DNA of 64,000 nucleotides from Halobacillus sp. A5 (GTDB lineage: Bacteria; Bacillota; Bacilli; Bacillales; Halobacillaceae), in contig NZ_JAIZEO010000002.1 of NCBI RefSeq assembly GCF_024189315.1, positions 434,001-498,000 of the forward strand, written 5' to 3'. The first letter of the stretch is position 1. Every line of letters begins with the position of its first letter. The notes beneath the pieces were generated by a model. That model made no database searches, was not told where the DNA came from, and saw only the letters and a list, made by a program, of their open reading frames with translations. Below are positions 7,986-17,974 of the stretch, one piece after another. Both the position numbers and the translations under genes were made by a program.

Positions 7986-8226
7986 ACGTAGTATTATTCA
8001 GGTGCAAGCTCTTCCTTCATTACCATTTTAATTCATTTTGCCGGTCTTTCCTGAATTAAGTCAACCTCTGTCTGAAAATCATTCTTTATTCACATAAATT
8101 TGAATTTGTATAAATGAAATTTTAACAAAAAAATTTCAATATAAATGTAACCGCTTACTAATGGAGTTTTATCATACTTTTTTCTATGGAATGCTTCAGC
8201 TTGAAATAAAACTTTTGCTCCACCTG

Positions 8227-8291
8227 TTGACAGATTTTATTACAAGAGTAATAATAGCATAAATATACGTTATTTATAATATTTATACATA
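8227..8291 (+). promoter_or_regulatory. argC promoter with two ARG-box operators
   Basis: A -35 TTGACA (8227-8232) is followed after 16-17 nt by TAATAAT (about 8249-8255). Immediately downstream lie two AT-rich sites resembling the ArgR/AhrC box: GCATAAATATACGTT (8257-8271) and, on the minus strand, ATGTATAAATATTAT (about 8290-8276). Both share the ATAAAxAT core with the boxes before carA. Placement at the transcription start implies repression by an arginine-bound AhrC/ArgR, as known in Bacillus. Confidence 0.7.
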
Positions 8292-8314
8292 TACAAAAAA
8301 GAGGTGAAGGAACG

Positions 8315-9349
8315 TTGCAAATTGGAATTGTCGGAGCTACAGGATATGGCGGTGTAGAGCTGTTCCGCTTATTATACAGCCACCCTGGAGTGGAAAATAT
8401 AAATCTATATTCATCAACACAACATGGAGAGTTCTTTCAAGAAATATACACTCATGTGAATAATGAAAACTACACATTAAAAGACCTGAATCCTGATGAA
8501 ATGAAGCAGCAGCTTGATATCATTTTCCTGGCCACGCCGGCGGGGGTATCGAGTGAACTGACACCTCAATTAATAGGAGGAAAAGGTAAAGTCATCGACC
8601 TATCGGGTGACCTTAGGCTTAAAGACCGCGAGTTATACACCACCTGGTACAAAAACGAAGCTGCGTCAGAAGACGTGCTCGAACAATCGGTGTACGGCTT
8701 ACCCGAGTGGAACAAGGAAGCCATTCAATCAGCCGGCATCATTGCGAACCCCGGATGCTACCCGACGGCGACGCTTATCGGGTTAGGTCCAGTCGTCAGC
8801 CGGGAGCTGGCTGACCCATCCCGCATTATCATTGACGCTAAATCAGGGGTATCCGGAGCAGGGAAGAAAGCCAGCACTGTAACTCATTTCGCCAATACAC
8901 AAGAGAACTTTCGCATTTATAAAGTGAATCAGCATCAGCATATTCCCGAAATTGAACAGCAGTTAATGCACTGGGATACGACCGCAGAGCCCGTTACGTT
9001 TTCGACGCATCTCGTTCCTATGACGCGCGGGATTATGTCGACCATCTATGTTGATTTAAAAGGTGATTATTCTCTTAATGAACTCGTTCAATTATACGAG
9101 AAGACGTATGAAAAGGAACCTTTTGTTCGAATAAGGAAAGCCGGGGAGTTCCCTTGCACACGAGACGTGTATGCATCGAACTATTGCGACATTGGATTAG
9201 CTCTTGATGAACGGACTAGTCGATTGACGATCGTTTCTGTCATCGACAACCTGATGAAAGGGGCCGCCAGTCAGGCCGTACAAAATATGAATCTAGTACT
9301 GGGAATGGAAGAAACTACAGGTTTACACCATATTCCAGTTTATCCATAA
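8315..9349 (+). CDS. argC: N-acetyl-gamma-glutamyl-phosphate reductase
   Basis: 344 residues. It reduces N-acetylglutamyl-5-phosphate to the semialdehyde with NADPH, the third step of ornithine synthesis. The N-terminal nucleotide-binding motif GATGYGGVELFRLL (residues 8-21), the catalytic cysteine in ANPGCYPTA and the histidine in STHLVPMTRGI are all present. It starts with TTG 8315 behind GAGGTGAAGG. It is the first gene of argCJBD-carAB-argF, preceded by a sigma-A promoter with ARG boxes. Length and motifs indicate an intact enzyme. Confidence 0.97.
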   Translation: MQIGIVGATGYGGVELFRLLYSHPGVENINLYSSTQHGEFFQEIYTHVNNENYTLKDLNPDEMKQQLDIIFLATPAGVSSELTPQLIGGKGKVIDLSGDLRLKDRELYTTWYKNEAASEDVLEQSVYGLPEWNKEAIQSAGIIANPGCYPTATLIGLGPVVSRELADPSRIIIDAKSGVSGAGKKASTVTHFANTQENFRIYKVNQHQHIPEIEQQLMHWDTTAEPVTFSTHLVPMTRGIMSTIYVDLKGDYSLNELVQLYEKTYEKEPFVRIRKAGEFPCTRDVYASNYCDIGLALDERTSRLTIVSVIDNLMKGAASQAVQNMNLVLGMEETTGLHHIPVYP

Positions 9350-9373
9350 CTCATATAGAAAGGGAGAGAGCGA

Positions 9374-10600
9374 TTGATTCAACTAACGGACGCGAACAAG
9401 ATTGTGAAAGCAGAGGACGGGACAATAACGTCGCCTAAAGGTTTCATGGCTGGAGGTATTCACTGCGGCCTGCGACATTCAAAGAAAGACTATGGATTAT
9501 TAATGAGTATTCAGCCCGCCTCTGTCGCGGCCGTTTACACGCAAAGTCATTTCCAGGCCCCTCCACTTCAAGTGACCCAGGAAAGCATAGCTTCCTCACA
9601 AAAGATTCAAGCCTTAGCTGTCAACAGCGCAATTGCTAACGCTTGTACAGGGGAAGAGGGGCTTGAGAATGCTTATAAGATGAGAACTTTAATTGCTGAA
9701 CGCTACGTTATTCCAGAAGATCACGTCGCTGTAGCATCTACCGGGGTAATCGGACAGCAGCTTGAAATGGACAAAATTGAGCATGGATCCATGAACGTAT
9801 CCCCTTCAATCGAAGGGGACCATGATTTTTTGCAGTCGATTTTAACAACAGATACGTGTGAGAAGTCAGCTTGCTACCAGGTTGAAGTCAACGGACTGAC
9901 CGTTACAGTGGCCGGCGCAGCAAAAGGGTCGGGAATGATTCACCCTAATATGGCAACGATGCTTGGTTTCATTACAACGGATGCAAAGATTGAGTCTGAG
10001 CATTTGCAGACCGCCTTGAGTCAATCAATTGATAAGTCATTTAATCAAATTACGGTCGATGGTGAAACATCAACAAATGACATGGTGCTGACGATGGCAA
10101 ATGGAAGTGTAGATCATGCCGAGCTCACTCCTGAACACGAAGATTGGGATACTTTTAAACAAGCGCTCCAGCTCGTATGTGAAGACCTGGCAAAGCAGAT
10201 TGCGAAAGATGGAGAAGGTGCCACTAAATTAATAGAAGTGAATGTAAGAGGGGCTTTAACGGACGAAGAAGCCCGTATTATATCTAAAAAAGTAGTCGGA
10301 TCAAGTTTGGTGAAAACTGCGGTTTATGGAGTAGATGCCAACTGGGGCCGTATTGTGGGTGCCATTGGCCATAGTGAAGCACAGGTGAACCCGGAAAGCT
10401 GCGACATTTATATTGAAAGCCAGCTCGTTTTTAGTAACGGAACACCCTGCTCTTTTTCCGAGGAACAGGCTGTAGAAGATATGAAGAAGGAAAAGGTAAC
10501 AATCAAGATTGAGCTTCATGAAGGAAAAGGGGCAGGAACTGCATGGGGGTGTGATTTAACATATGACTATGTCAAAATCAATGCAAGCTACCGAACATAA
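9374..10600 (+). CDS. argJ: Bifunctional ornithine acetyltransferase / N-acetylglutamate synthase
   Basis: 408 residues. ArgJ moves the acetyl group from N-acetylornithine to glutamate, recycling it, and may also use acetyl-CoA to make N-acetylglutamate. The self-cleavage site is visible in NMATMLGF; the nucleophile is Thr195, giving alpha and beta chains. A TTG start is supported by AAAGGGAGAG. It lies 24 bp after argC and overlaps argB. No argE or argA is needed for the cyclic pathway and none is present here. Confidence 0.97.
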   Translation: MIQLTDANKIVKAEDGTITSPKGFMAGGIHCGLRHSKKDYGLLMSIQPASVAAVYTQSHFQAPPLQVTQESIASSQKIQALAVNSAIANACTGEEGLENAYKMRTLIAERYVIPEDHVAVASTGVIGQQLEMDKIEHGSMNVSPSIEGDHDFLQSILTTDTCEKSACYQVEVNGLTVTVAGAAKGSGMIHPNMATMLGFITTDAKIESEHLQTALSQSIDKSFNQITVDGETSTNDMVLTMANGSVDHAELTPEHEDWDTFKQALQLVCEDLAKQIAKDGEGATKLIEVNVRGALTDEEARIISKKVVGSSLVKTAVYGVDANWGRIVGAIGHSEAQVNPESCDIYIESQLVFSNGTPCSFSEEQAVEDMKKEKVTIKIELHEGKGAGTAWGCDLTYDYVKINASYRT

Positions 10601-11381
10601 TCATAAACCAGTATTAGTTATTAAACTGGGTGGAAGCATGATTGACCATATTTCAGAAAGCTTTTACAAAAGCTTCTGCGAGCTGACAAAGCGGTATCAA
10701 TGTGTTGTCGTTCACGGTGGAGGACCGGCGATTACTTCCTTATTAGAGGACTTAAATATTAAGGGTGAGTTCTTTGAAGGTTTACGGAAGACCACGGCTG
10801 AAACACTCGAAGTCGTGACGATGACGTTAGGCGGCACAGTCAGCGCTCAAGTGACTTCTGCTTTTACTAAACAGGGAGTTCCTTGTGTTGGTCTTAAAGG
10901 ATCGGATGGAGGCTTGTTAAAAGCGCGGTTAATCAATGAAGAGAAGCTTGGTTTAGTTGGAGATATCGAAGAAGTTAACGTCACTCTGATCCAGGAGATT
11001 CTTAAGCAGAATTACATCCCAGTTATCGCCCCGCTTGCAACGACAAGTGACGATCAGATGGTAAATGTAAATGCAGATATTGCAGCAGCTGCTGTTGCCA
11101 ATGCGCTTAAAGCAGATAAGCTGCTCTTCGTTACAGATGTACCGGGTATTCTGCATGAAGGAGAAATGATCACACAGATCACTCCCGAAGAAATTCAACA
11201 ACTCATTACTGACGGCGTCATCTACGGTGGAATGATTCCAAAGGTGAAATCGGCAGTTAATGCATTATCTGTACACTTAAATGAAGTACTCATAGTCAGC
11301 GGAGAACAATCCCTGGTTCAAGGGGACGTTATTAAAGGAACAACGATTTATCAGGAAATGAAGGAAGGAGTCGTCAAATGA
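10563..11381 (+). CDS. argB: N-acetylglutamate kinase
   Basis: 272 residues of the amino-acid kinase fold. It phosphorylates N-acetylglutamate, usually the arginine-inhibited step. Motifs include [28 protein letters not shown] and [14 protein letters not shown]. Three in-frame ATGs (10563, 10569, 10581) all lie within the end of argJ. The first is taken because GGGGGTG lies 11 nt upstream, but 10569 is possible. The overlap with argJ is 38 bp and with argD 4 bp, so translation is coupled. Confidence 0.96.
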   Translation: MTMSKSMQATEHNHKPVLVIKLGGSMIDHISESFYKSFCELTKRYQCVVVHGGGPAITSLLEDLNIKGEFFEGLRKTTAETLEVVTMTLGGTVSAQVTSAFTKQGVPCVGLKGSDGGLLKARLINEEKLGLVGDIEEVNVTLIQEILKQNYIPVIAPLATTSDDQMVNVNADIAAAAVANALKADKLLFVTDVPGILHEGEMITQITPEEIQQLITDGVIYGGMIPKVKSAVNALSVHLNEVLIVSGEQSLVQGDVIKGTTIYQEMKEGVVK

Positions 11382-12532
11382 GTGTGTTTCCAACGTACAA
11401 CCGTTTCCCCTTAACGATTGAGTCAGGGAAAGGGACGGTCGTAACAGACGATGAAGGAAATCAATACTTAGACTTTGTCTCAGGTATTGCTGTGTGTAAT
11501 CTCGGCCACCGTCCGCCGGCAGTTGAGCAGGCCATACAGGAGCAGCTTGGAAAAGTGTGGCATGTGTCTAATTTATATCAAATTCCTGTGCAGCAGGAAG
11601 CAGCTGAACTTTTAACAGCTGAAACCAACCTCGATTATGCTTTCTTTTGCAATAGTGGAGCTGAAGCGAATGAAGCAGCTATCAAGCTGGCGAGAAAACA
11701 TACCGGTAAAGAAAAAATCATCACCTTTAAACAGTCGTTCCACGGCCGGACGTTCGCGACGATGAGTGCTACCGGTCAGGATAAAGTTCATCAGGGCTTC
11801 GGTACACTTCTTCCTACGTTCGAATATCTTCCTTATAATGATTCAGAGGCTGTGACTGAATGGGACGGGGAAGATACAGCAGCCATCATGGTCGAAGTCA
11901 TTCAAGGTGAAGGCGGAGTCGTGGAAGGGACGGAGCTTTTCCTGCAGGCTGTACAAAAGAAGTGCCGGGAGACGGGAGCGTTGTTTATCATCGATGAAGT
12001 GCAGACTGGCATTGGCCGTACAGGAGAACCCTTTGCCTATCAGCACTTTGGTTTAGACCCGGATATTGTCACTTCAGCAAAAGGGCTGGGCAGCGGATTC
12101 CCAGTCGGAGCTATGCTTGGGAAGGCCGAACTGGCTGAGACATTTACAGCAGGATCACACGGTTCGACTTTCGGCGGAAACCCGTTAGCTTCAGCTGCCG
12201 TAAAAGCTACACTGCAGACGATTTTTCCGAAACAATTCCTGCAGGATGTAAAGGAAAAAGGTTCTTACCTTCAGCAGCAGATTAAGTCCAAGCTTTCACC
12301 AATTGACGGTGTGAAAGAGGTAAGAGGAAAAGGCTTGATGATAGGTATTGAAATGGATACTCAGGCTATTGAATTTATTCATAAGCTGCGAGGAAAAGGA
12401 TTACTGGCTGTATTAGCTGGTCCACAGGTCATTCGACTGCTTCCGCCGTTAAACGTATCAGGGGAAGAAATCGACCGGGCTGTTTCCATCCTTGAAGATG
12501 TACTGCAATTGGAGAAATCAAGTACTCCATGA
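11378..12532 (+). CDS. argD: Acetylornithine aminotransferase
   Basis: 384 residues, class-III PLP aminotransferase. It converts N-acetylglutamate semialdehyde to N-acetylornithine with glutamate as donor. Visible are the [13 protein letters not shown] cofactor region, the [13 protein letters not shown] segment and the PLP lysine in [13 protein letters not shown] (Lys235). The ATG overlaps the argB stop (ATGA). A strong terminator follows, after which carA has its own control region. Confidence 0.96.
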   Translation: MSVFPTYNRFPLTIESGKGTVVTDDEGNQYLDFVSGIAVCNLGHRPPAVEQAIQEQLGKVWHVSNLYQIPVQQEAAELLTAETNLDYAFFCNSGAEANEAAIKLARKHTGKEKIITFKQSFHGRTFATMSATGQDKVHQGFGTLLPTFEYLPYNDSEAVTEWDGEDTAAIMVEVIQGEGGVVEGTELFLQAVQKKCRETGALFIIDEVQTGIGRTGEPFAYQHFGLDPDIVTSAKGLGSGFPVGAMLGKAELAETFTAGSHGSTFGGNPLASAAVKATLQTIFPKQFLQDVKEKGSYLQQQIKSKLSPIDGVKEVRGKGLMIGIEMDTQAIEFIHKLRGKGLLAVLAGPQVIRLLPPLNVSGEEIDRAVSILEDVLQLEKSSTP

Positions 12533-12536
12533 AGCC

Positions 12537-12571
12537 AATACTTTGTCAGGGATCCCCTGCAAAGTATTTTT
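12537..12571 (+). terminator. Terminator between argD and carA
   Basis: AATACTTTG (12537-12545) pairs with CAAAGTATT (12560-12568), with an inner CAGGG/CCCTG stem, followed by a T run. It separates argCJBD from carAB-argF at the RNA level; incomplete termination is possible. Confidence 0.85.
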
Positions 12572-12580
12572 AATCATAAC

Positions 12581-12618
12581 AATGTATAAAAATACCTTAA
12601 TACTAATAAATATACAGC
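12581..12618 (+). promoter_or_regulatory. ARG boxes upstream of carA
   Basis: AATGTATAAAAATACCTT (12581-12598) matches the Bacillus ARG-box consensus (CATGAATAAAAATTCAAG-like) well, and ACTAATAAATATACAGC (12602-12618) is a second, weaker copy. They lie 14-50 bp before the carA start, so carAB-argF should also be repressed by arginine. No clear -35 was seen. Confidence 0.65.
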
Positions 12619-12631
12619 GAGGTGTAGAGAG

Positions 12632-13696
12632 ATGCAGGGATTCCTAACATTACAAGAAGGCAAGAGCTTTCAAGGTGAAGCATCTGGTACATGGGAAAAA
12701 CCAGTGGAAGGAGAGGTTGTGTTCTTCACTGGAATGACAGGCTATCAAGAAGTATTAACAGACCCTTCTTATAAAGGGCAGATCGTTGTATTTACCTACC
12801 CATTGATCGGTAATTACGGCATCAATGAAGATGATTTTGAAAGTGGATATCCGCAGGTAAGCGGGGTGGTCATGATGCAGTGTGCAGAAGAAGCCTATCA
12901 TTATCAGGCGACAACTTCTTTAAAAGACTATTTAAATAAATGGAACGTGCCTTATTTAACAGAGGTCGATACGAGAGAAGTCACGAAAGCAATCCGCAGT
13001 GAAGGTACGTGCCAGGCTGTGATGGCTCATGAAACAATTAATCCATCAGATACGAAGCTTGTGGGACAGATCTTCCAGGCTTCGAAATCAGAAGTGGAAA
13101 CCTATGGGAATGGCGGACAGCATATCGCGGTTATTGACTTCGGCTATAAAGGCTCAATCGTAGACCAGCTGCAAGAGCACGGAGTCCGAGTTTCGGTTGT
13201 TCCTTTTACTCAAGTGCAAAAAGTTCATGACCTTCAGCCTGACGGAGTGGTCTTATCCAACGGACCAGGGGACCCCAAAGACGCCATGAAATTCTTATCC
13301 GAAATTAAAGGGGTACTGGAGCAGTATCCATCGCTCGGGATTTGCTTAGGGCATCAAGTGATTGCTTTAGCCTATGGAGCAGATACGAAAAAACTCGCAT
13401 TTGGTCACCGCGGTGCTAATCACCCGGTTAAAGATGTTCAGACCGGCCGCGTCTTTATCACCTCTCAAAATCATAACTACGTGGTGGACGATATGAGCGT
13501 AGCAGATACTGTGCTTGAAGTTAGCTTCAACCACGTCAACGATGGTTCGGTCGAAGGGTTAATGCACCCGTCCAAACCGATTCTGTCGGCACAGTTTCAT
13601 CCTGAAGCGAACCCGGGACCAGAAGATGCGTTATGGTTATTCGATGAATTTTTTACAAGTGTAAACCACAAGAAAGGAGTGCAGGTATATGCCTAA
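12632..13696 (+). CDS. carA: Carbamoyl-phosphate synthase small subunit (glutaminase), arginine-type
   Basis: 354 residues. The N-terminal half is the small-chain domain (FLTLQEGKSFQG, then FFTGMTGYQEVLTDPSY). The C-terminal half is a class-I glutamine amidotransferase with the nucleophile cysteine in LGICLGHQ and the His/Glu pair in FHPEANPGP. It supplies ammonia to CarB. The start is preceded by GAGGTG. It overlaps carB by 8 bp. Its place between argD and argF, behind ARG boxes, marks it as the arginine-pathway enzyme rather than the pyrimidine one. Confidence 0.96.
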   Translation: MQGFLTLQEGKSFQGEASGTWEKPVEGEVVFFTGMTGYQEVLTDPSYKGQIVVFTYPLIGNYGINEDDFESGYPQVSGVVMMQCAEEAYHYQATTSLKDYLNKWNVPYLTEVDTREVTKAIRSEGTCQAVMAHETINPSDTKLVGQIFQASKSEVETYGNGGQHIAVIDFGYKGSIVDQLQEHGVRVSVVPFTQVQKVHDLQPDGVVLSNGPGDPKDAMKFLSEIKGVLEQYPSLGICLGHQVIALAYGADTKKLAFGHRGANHPVKDVQTGRVFITSQNHNYVVDDMSVADTVLEVSFNHVNDGSVEGLMHPSKPILSAQFHPEANPGPEDALWLFDEFFTSVNHKKGVQVYA

Positions 13697-16600
13697 GAAA
13701 GTTCTCGTTATCGGCTCAGGTCCAATTGTTATTGGTCAGGCCGCGGAATTTGATTATTCCGGTACGCAAGGATGCCTTGCACTCAAAGAAGAGGGACACG
13801 AAGTTATACTAGTAAACAACAACCCGGCTACGATAATGACAGATAATGAGATTGCCGATAAAGTGTACTGCGAACCGTTAACTGTGCAAAGTGTTGAAGC
13901 CATTATAAAAAAAGAAAAGCCGGACGCCGTTCTCGCCGGCCTCGGCGGTCAGACAGGACTTAACCTGGCTGTCGATATGAATAAGCATGGTTTGTTTGCT
14001 GAATATGATCTTGAGCTTCTTGGAACTAGTGTCCAATCGATCCAGCAGGGGGAAGACCGTGAGCTGTTCCGCGAGCTGATGGATGAACTGAAACAGCCGG
14101 TACCTGAAAGTGAGGTCATCGCAAGTGTAGAAGAAGCGCTCCAGTTTACGGCTGAATATGGTTATCCTGTAATAAGCCGGCCGGCATATACGCTTGGCGG
14201 CCGTGGCGGCGGCATCGTTGATAACGAGGAAGAATTAAAGGAATTAGTAGCGAACGGCCTAAAAGCCAGTCCAATCGGCCAGGTGATTATTGAGAAGAGT
14301 ATCGCCGGTTTTAAAGAAGTAGAATACGAAGTGATGCGGGATGTGAACGGGACGTGCATCAGTGTCTGCAACATGGAAAATTTTGATCCCGTTGGAGTGC
14401 ACACTGGAGACTCTATCGTAGTCGCTCCGTCCCAGACGCTCACAGATCAAGAATATCAAATGTTAAGAACCGCAGCATTTACGATTATATCAGCACTTGA
14501 TGTAATCGGCGGGTGTAATGTCCAGTTCGCGCTCGATCCTTATAGCAAGAAATATTACGTCATCGAAGTTAATCCACGAGTGAGCCGGTCGTCAGCTCTT
14601 GCTTCTAAAGCAACAGGCTACCCCATTGCGAAAATGGCAACAAAATTGGCCCTCAGCTATAGATTGGATGAACTGATCAACCCATTAACAGGTACAACTT
14701 ACGCAAGCTTCGAGCCTGCCCTGGACTATGTGGTTGTGAAATTTCCGCGCTGGCCGTTTGATAAATTTTCAAATGCTGATCGCAGGCTGGGAACGAAAAT
14801 GAAAGCAACAGGAGAAGTGATGGCGATTGACCGCACCCTCGAAGGGGCCTTTCAAAAGGCTGTCGCTTCGCTTGATCAAACCATACCTGAAATCTTAGAA
14901 GAGCAGTTTGAAGAACACTTAACAAAGCCTACAGATTTGCGATACTTCACAATTGTAGAAATGTTGAAGCAGGGAACGACAATAAAAGAAATTCATGACA
15001 CAACGGCTATTGATTTATTTTTCTTACAGGTCATCGCGAACCTCGTTCAGACAGAGCAGCAATTAAAAAATCAAAATTTAGATAAAAAATTATTGAAAAC
15101 CGCTAAAGTACAGGGTTTTACAGATAAAAAGATCGCCGAGCTCAAAAGAATCGATGAAGCTGAAGTGAAAGAGAAGCGTACCCGGTTTGAAGTGTCGCCA
15201 AGTTATAAAATGGTTGACACGTGTGCAGCTGAATTTGAAGCAGCAACCAATTATGTGTATACCACATATGCAGGCACAAATGAAATTGCGCCGCTGCCTC
15301 CTAACAAGAAAGCTTTAATCATCGGCTCGGGCCCCATCCGAATCGGCCAGGGGGTTGAGTTCGATTACAGTGCAGTTAAGGCTATTCAAAGCCTTCAGAA
15401 TCTCGGCTGGACGACAGTAATGATTAACAACAATCCAGAAACCGTCAGCACCGATTACACGACTGCTGACCGCCTTTATTTTGATCCGATTAATAAAGAA
15501 GTCATTGAATCCATTGTCGAGCATGAAGGGATTGACCTCGTCTTTACCCAATTTGGAGGGCAGACAGCCATTAATATTGCAGAGGAACTTAGTGAAGCCG
15601 GGGTCCCTCTTGCGGGAGTAAGTGTCGACACGATCGCCAAGCTTGAGGACAGGGAACAATTTTATTCTGTACTGCAAAGCATTGACGTGCCGCATATTCC
15701 AGGCGAGATGTGCCATACGATGGATGAAGCTCTTGAAGCGGCAGGCTCCTATGAATACCCGCTCCTATGCCGTCCTTCCTACGTCATTGGAGGCCAGGGC
15801 ATGGTTAAAGTAGAAAATGAGCAGCAATTAATAGAAGCTTTAAGGGAAACGGATGAACGTCATTATCCAATTGTGCTCGATCAGTTTATGACAGGCAGCG
15901 AAGCGGAGATTGATCTCGTTGCGGACGGAGAGAATGTGTTTGTTCCTGATATTATGGAGCACCTCGAGCCTGCCGGGGTCCACTCAGGTGACAGCATGGC
16001 TCTTTTCCCATCCCAAAACTTAACATCTGAGGTCAAAAAGAAACTTACAGATTATGCACAGAAAATTGTGCAAAAGGTGAACTATAAGGGATTAATGAAC
16101 ATTCAATTTTTACTATCTGACGGTATTGTGTATGTCTTAGAAGTGAATCCGCGTGCAAGCCGAACCGTTCCGATTATCAGCAAAGTATCCGAGGTGTCAC
16201 TGGTCGATTTAGCTGTGAAAGTTCTTGTCGACGAGGAGTCGGATGCTCTTAACGATACCGCTCAGCCATCCATTCAAAAAGCAGCCGTGAAATTTCCGCT
16301 ATTCTCTTCACATGCGCTGCCGGAGCTAGATCATAAACTTGGTGCTAACATGCTCTCTACAGGTGAAGGAATGTGCCTTGCTGATACAACAGAAGAGGCG
16401 ATGGCGAAAGTGTTTGAACATCTTCCTAACCTTTATGAAGCGGAGAATGCCTGTTTAATTGAATCAGAGCATGAGGTGAAGGGTAAGTCCAGTGATTTGA
16501 ATTTTGCGGAATGGATTGAGCTGAAGGAAGCGAAGGTTTATATGAACGATGGGAACAGGCAGATTGACTCGGTGAAAAGAATTCAGGCATTAAAAGCCGG

Positions 16601-16712
16601 CGTAACGGTATTTACACAAGCCGCGACGTTTAACGCATACGTCGGTTCACTTGCTTACAACCCTTACCAACCAACCCCGCTGCCCGGGAGTAAAGCGAAG
16701 GAGTGCGTATAA
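13689..16712 (+). CDS. carB: Carbamoyl-phosphate synthase large subunit, arginine-type
   Basis: 1007 residues, two homologous ATP-grasp halves (each beginning with an IGSGPIxIGQ motif, at about residues 7 and 543) and a short C-terminal segment. It makes carbamoyl phosphate from bicarbonate, ammonia and two ATP. It is about 60 residues shorter than the pyrimidine-type CarB (about 1070). The C-terminal MGS-like allosteric domain appears reduced, as in other arginine-specific Bacillus CarB proteins, which are not controlled by UMP. The stop overlaps the argF ATG (TAATG). Confidence 0.96.
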   Translation: MPKKVLVIGSGPIVIGQAAEFDYSGTQGCLALKEEGHEVILVNNNPATIMTDNEIADKVYCEPLTVQSVEAIIKKEKPDAVLAGLGGQTGLNLAVDMNKHGLFAEYDLELLGTSVQSIQQGEDRELFRELMDELKQPVPESEVIASVEEALQFTAEYGYPVISRPAYTLGGRGGGIVDNEEELKELVANGLKASPIGQVIIEKSIAGFKEVEYEVMRDVNGTCISVCNMENFDPVGVHTGDSIVVAPSQTLTDQEYQMLRTAAFTIISALDVIGGCNVQFALDPYSKKYYVIEVNPRVSRSSALASKATGYPIAKMATKLALSYRLDELINPLTGTTYASFEPALDYVVVKFPRWPFDKFSNADRRLGTKMKATGEVMAIDRTLEGAFQKAVASLDQTIPEILEEQFEEHLTKPTDLRYFTIVEMLKQGTTIKEIHDTTAIDLFFLQVIANLVQTEQQLKNQNLDKKLLKTAKVQGFTDKKIAELKRIDEAEVKEKRTRFEVSPSYKMVDTCAAEFEAATNYVYTTYAGTNEIAPLPPNKKALIIGSGPIRIGQGVEFDYSAVKAIQSLQNLGWTTVMINNNPETVSTDYTTADRLYFDPINKEVIESIVEHEGIDLVFTQFGGQTAINIAEELSEAGVPLAGVSVDTIAKLEDREQFYSVLQSIDVPHIPGEMCHTMDEALEAAGSYEYPLLCRPSYVIGGQGMVKVENEQQLIEALRETDERHYPIVLDQFMTGSEAEIDLVADGENVFVPDIMEHLEPAGVHSGDSMALFPSQNLTSEVKKKLTDYAQKIVQKVNYKGLMNIQFLLSDGIVYVLEVNPRASRTVPIISKVSEVSLVDLAVKVLVDEESDALNDTAQPSIQKAAVKFPLFSSHALPELDHKLGANMLSTGEGMCLADTTEEAMAKVFEHLPNLYEAENACLIESEHEVKGKSSDLNFAEWIELKEAKVYMNDGNRQIDSVKRIQALKAGVTVFTQAATFNAYVGSLAYNPYQPTPLPGSKAKECV

Positions 16713-17674
16713 TGAACTTAATGGAAATGATGACAACTTCGAACCACACATTAAAAGGCAGAGATGTATTGACATGGCTTGACTTCAATCAAACCGATGT
16801 CTCTCAGCTGCTTGCTCAGGCCCAGAATCTTAAAGAAAACCCCCACAATACGACGTTGAGTGGTAAAACATTGGGGATGATTTTTGAAAAATCGTCTACT
16901 CGTACGCGCGTCTCCTTTGAAGTAGGCATGGTGCAGATGGGAGGACACGCCCTTTATTTAAACAGCCGCGACATCCAAATCGGGCGTGGAGAAACAATTG
17001 CTGATACTGCACAGGTGTTATCAGGATATGTTGACGCCATTATGTATCGCACCTCATCGCATGAAAAGCTGGCTGAATTAGCTGAGCACGCCTCCATTCC
17101 GGTAATTAACGGTCTTTGCGATATTTATCATCCTTGCCAGGCTCTGGCGGATATATTTACGATCCTTGAGCTGAAAGGCCGTTTATGCGGCGTTAAAGTT
17201 GTCTATATAGGCGACGGAAATAACGTCGCTCATTCCCTTATGATCCTGTCTGCTATGATGGGAATGGAGGTTGTAGCAGCTTCGCCAAAAGGATATGAAC
17301 CCGACCCTGCCATTGTGGAGAAAGCAAATCAGGTCGCTGAAGAAAATAATGGTTCCGTAAAGGTAGAAAACGACCCTGCTATAGCCGTACAGGGTGCTGA
17401 CGTGATTTATACAGACGTATGGACCAGCATGGGTCAGGAGGAAGAAGCTGAAGAACGTCTGACAGCCTTAGCTGATTATCAAGTTAATGATACACTGTTG
17501 AACATTGCCAAGGACGACGTTCACTTTCTGCACTGTCTTCCTGCTCACCGCGAGGAGGAGGTAACAGCTTCTGTAATCGACGGTCCTCATTCGGCAGTCT
17601 TTCAGCAAGCGGAGAATAGACTTCATGTTCAGAAAGCCATTCTGCAATCTGTCATTGGTAAACCAAATTCGTAG
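16712..17674 (+). CDS. argF: Ornithine carbamoyltransferase
   Basis: About 320 residues. It joins ornithine and carbamoyl phosphate to give citrulline. Signature motifs are FEKSSTRTRVSFEVGM (carbamoyl-phosphate loop), HPCQALADI and FLHCLPAHR (ornithine-binding Cys). ATG 16712 overlaps the carB stop and has AAGGAG 8 nt upstream; a GTG at 16703 in the same frame is less likely. It is the last gene of the cluster; argG and argH are not in the window. A terminator follows at once. Confidence 0.97.
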   Translation: MNLMEMMTTSNHTLKGRDVLTWLDFNQTDVSQLLAQAQNLKENPHNTTLSGKTLGMIFEKSSTRTRVSFEVGMVQMGGHALYLNSRDIQIGRGETIADTAQVLSGYVDAIMYRTSSHEKLAELAEHASIPVINGLCDIYHPCQALADIFTILELKGRLCGVKVVYIGDGNNVAHSLMILSAMMGMEVVAASPKGYEPDPAIVEKANQVAEENNGSVKVENDPAIAVQGADVIYTDVWTSMGQEEEAEERLTALADYQVNDTLLNIAKDDVHFLHCLPAHREEEVTASVIDGPHSAVFQQAENRLHVQKAILQSVIGKPNS

Positions 17675-17680
17675 TAAAAG

Positions 17681-17709
17681 CAGTCCAACATGGGTTGGGC
17701 TGTTTTTTG
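17681..17709 (+). terminator. Terminator of the arginine operon
   Basis: CAGTCCAAC (17681-17689) pairs with GTTGGGCTG (17694-17702), one G-U pair, followed by TTTTTT. Confidence 0.85.
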
Positions 17710-17916
17710 TTCGTCTGAAATTTCGAACTGTGAAAATCGTCTTTTTAAATAGCGGCAGCAGGTACAAGCGACCAGACACTCATTCTTGCGCCTTTGTTCT
17801 TATGAATTTTTTAATACAGGAAGATTTTGAATTACATATGAAAAGTTATCCAATGATCCGCCGGGCTATTAAAATCCAAAGATCATGACCGATGTTAAAT
17901 TCCTTTTATTATGTAA

Positions 17917-17957
17917 CAAACGTACTACATTAAAGGTTTCCTGTCGTAGTACGTTTG
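17917..17957 (-). repeat. Inverted repeat downstream of the phosphoesterase gene
   Basis: CAAACGTACTAC (17917-17928) and GTAGTACGTTTG (17946-17957) are perfect 12-bp arms around a 17-nt loop. It lies directly after the stop of the minus-strand phosphoesterase gene and probably terminates it or protects its mRNA, though it lacks a T tract. The rest of the 300-bp gap (17710-17916) holds nothing recognisable. Confidence 0.55.
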
Positions 17958-17974
17958 GTGTGGGAATATTCACT

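Noticed and set aside
7787-7987. A 66-codon minus-strand frame between the N-hydroxylase and argC.
   Set aside because: It consists of the terminator stem and the intergenic repeat; no ribosome site.
17625-17888. An 87-codon plus-strand frame overlapping the end of argF and its terminator.
   Set aside because: It runs through the argF terminator stem, has no ribosome site and shows no protein-like pattern.
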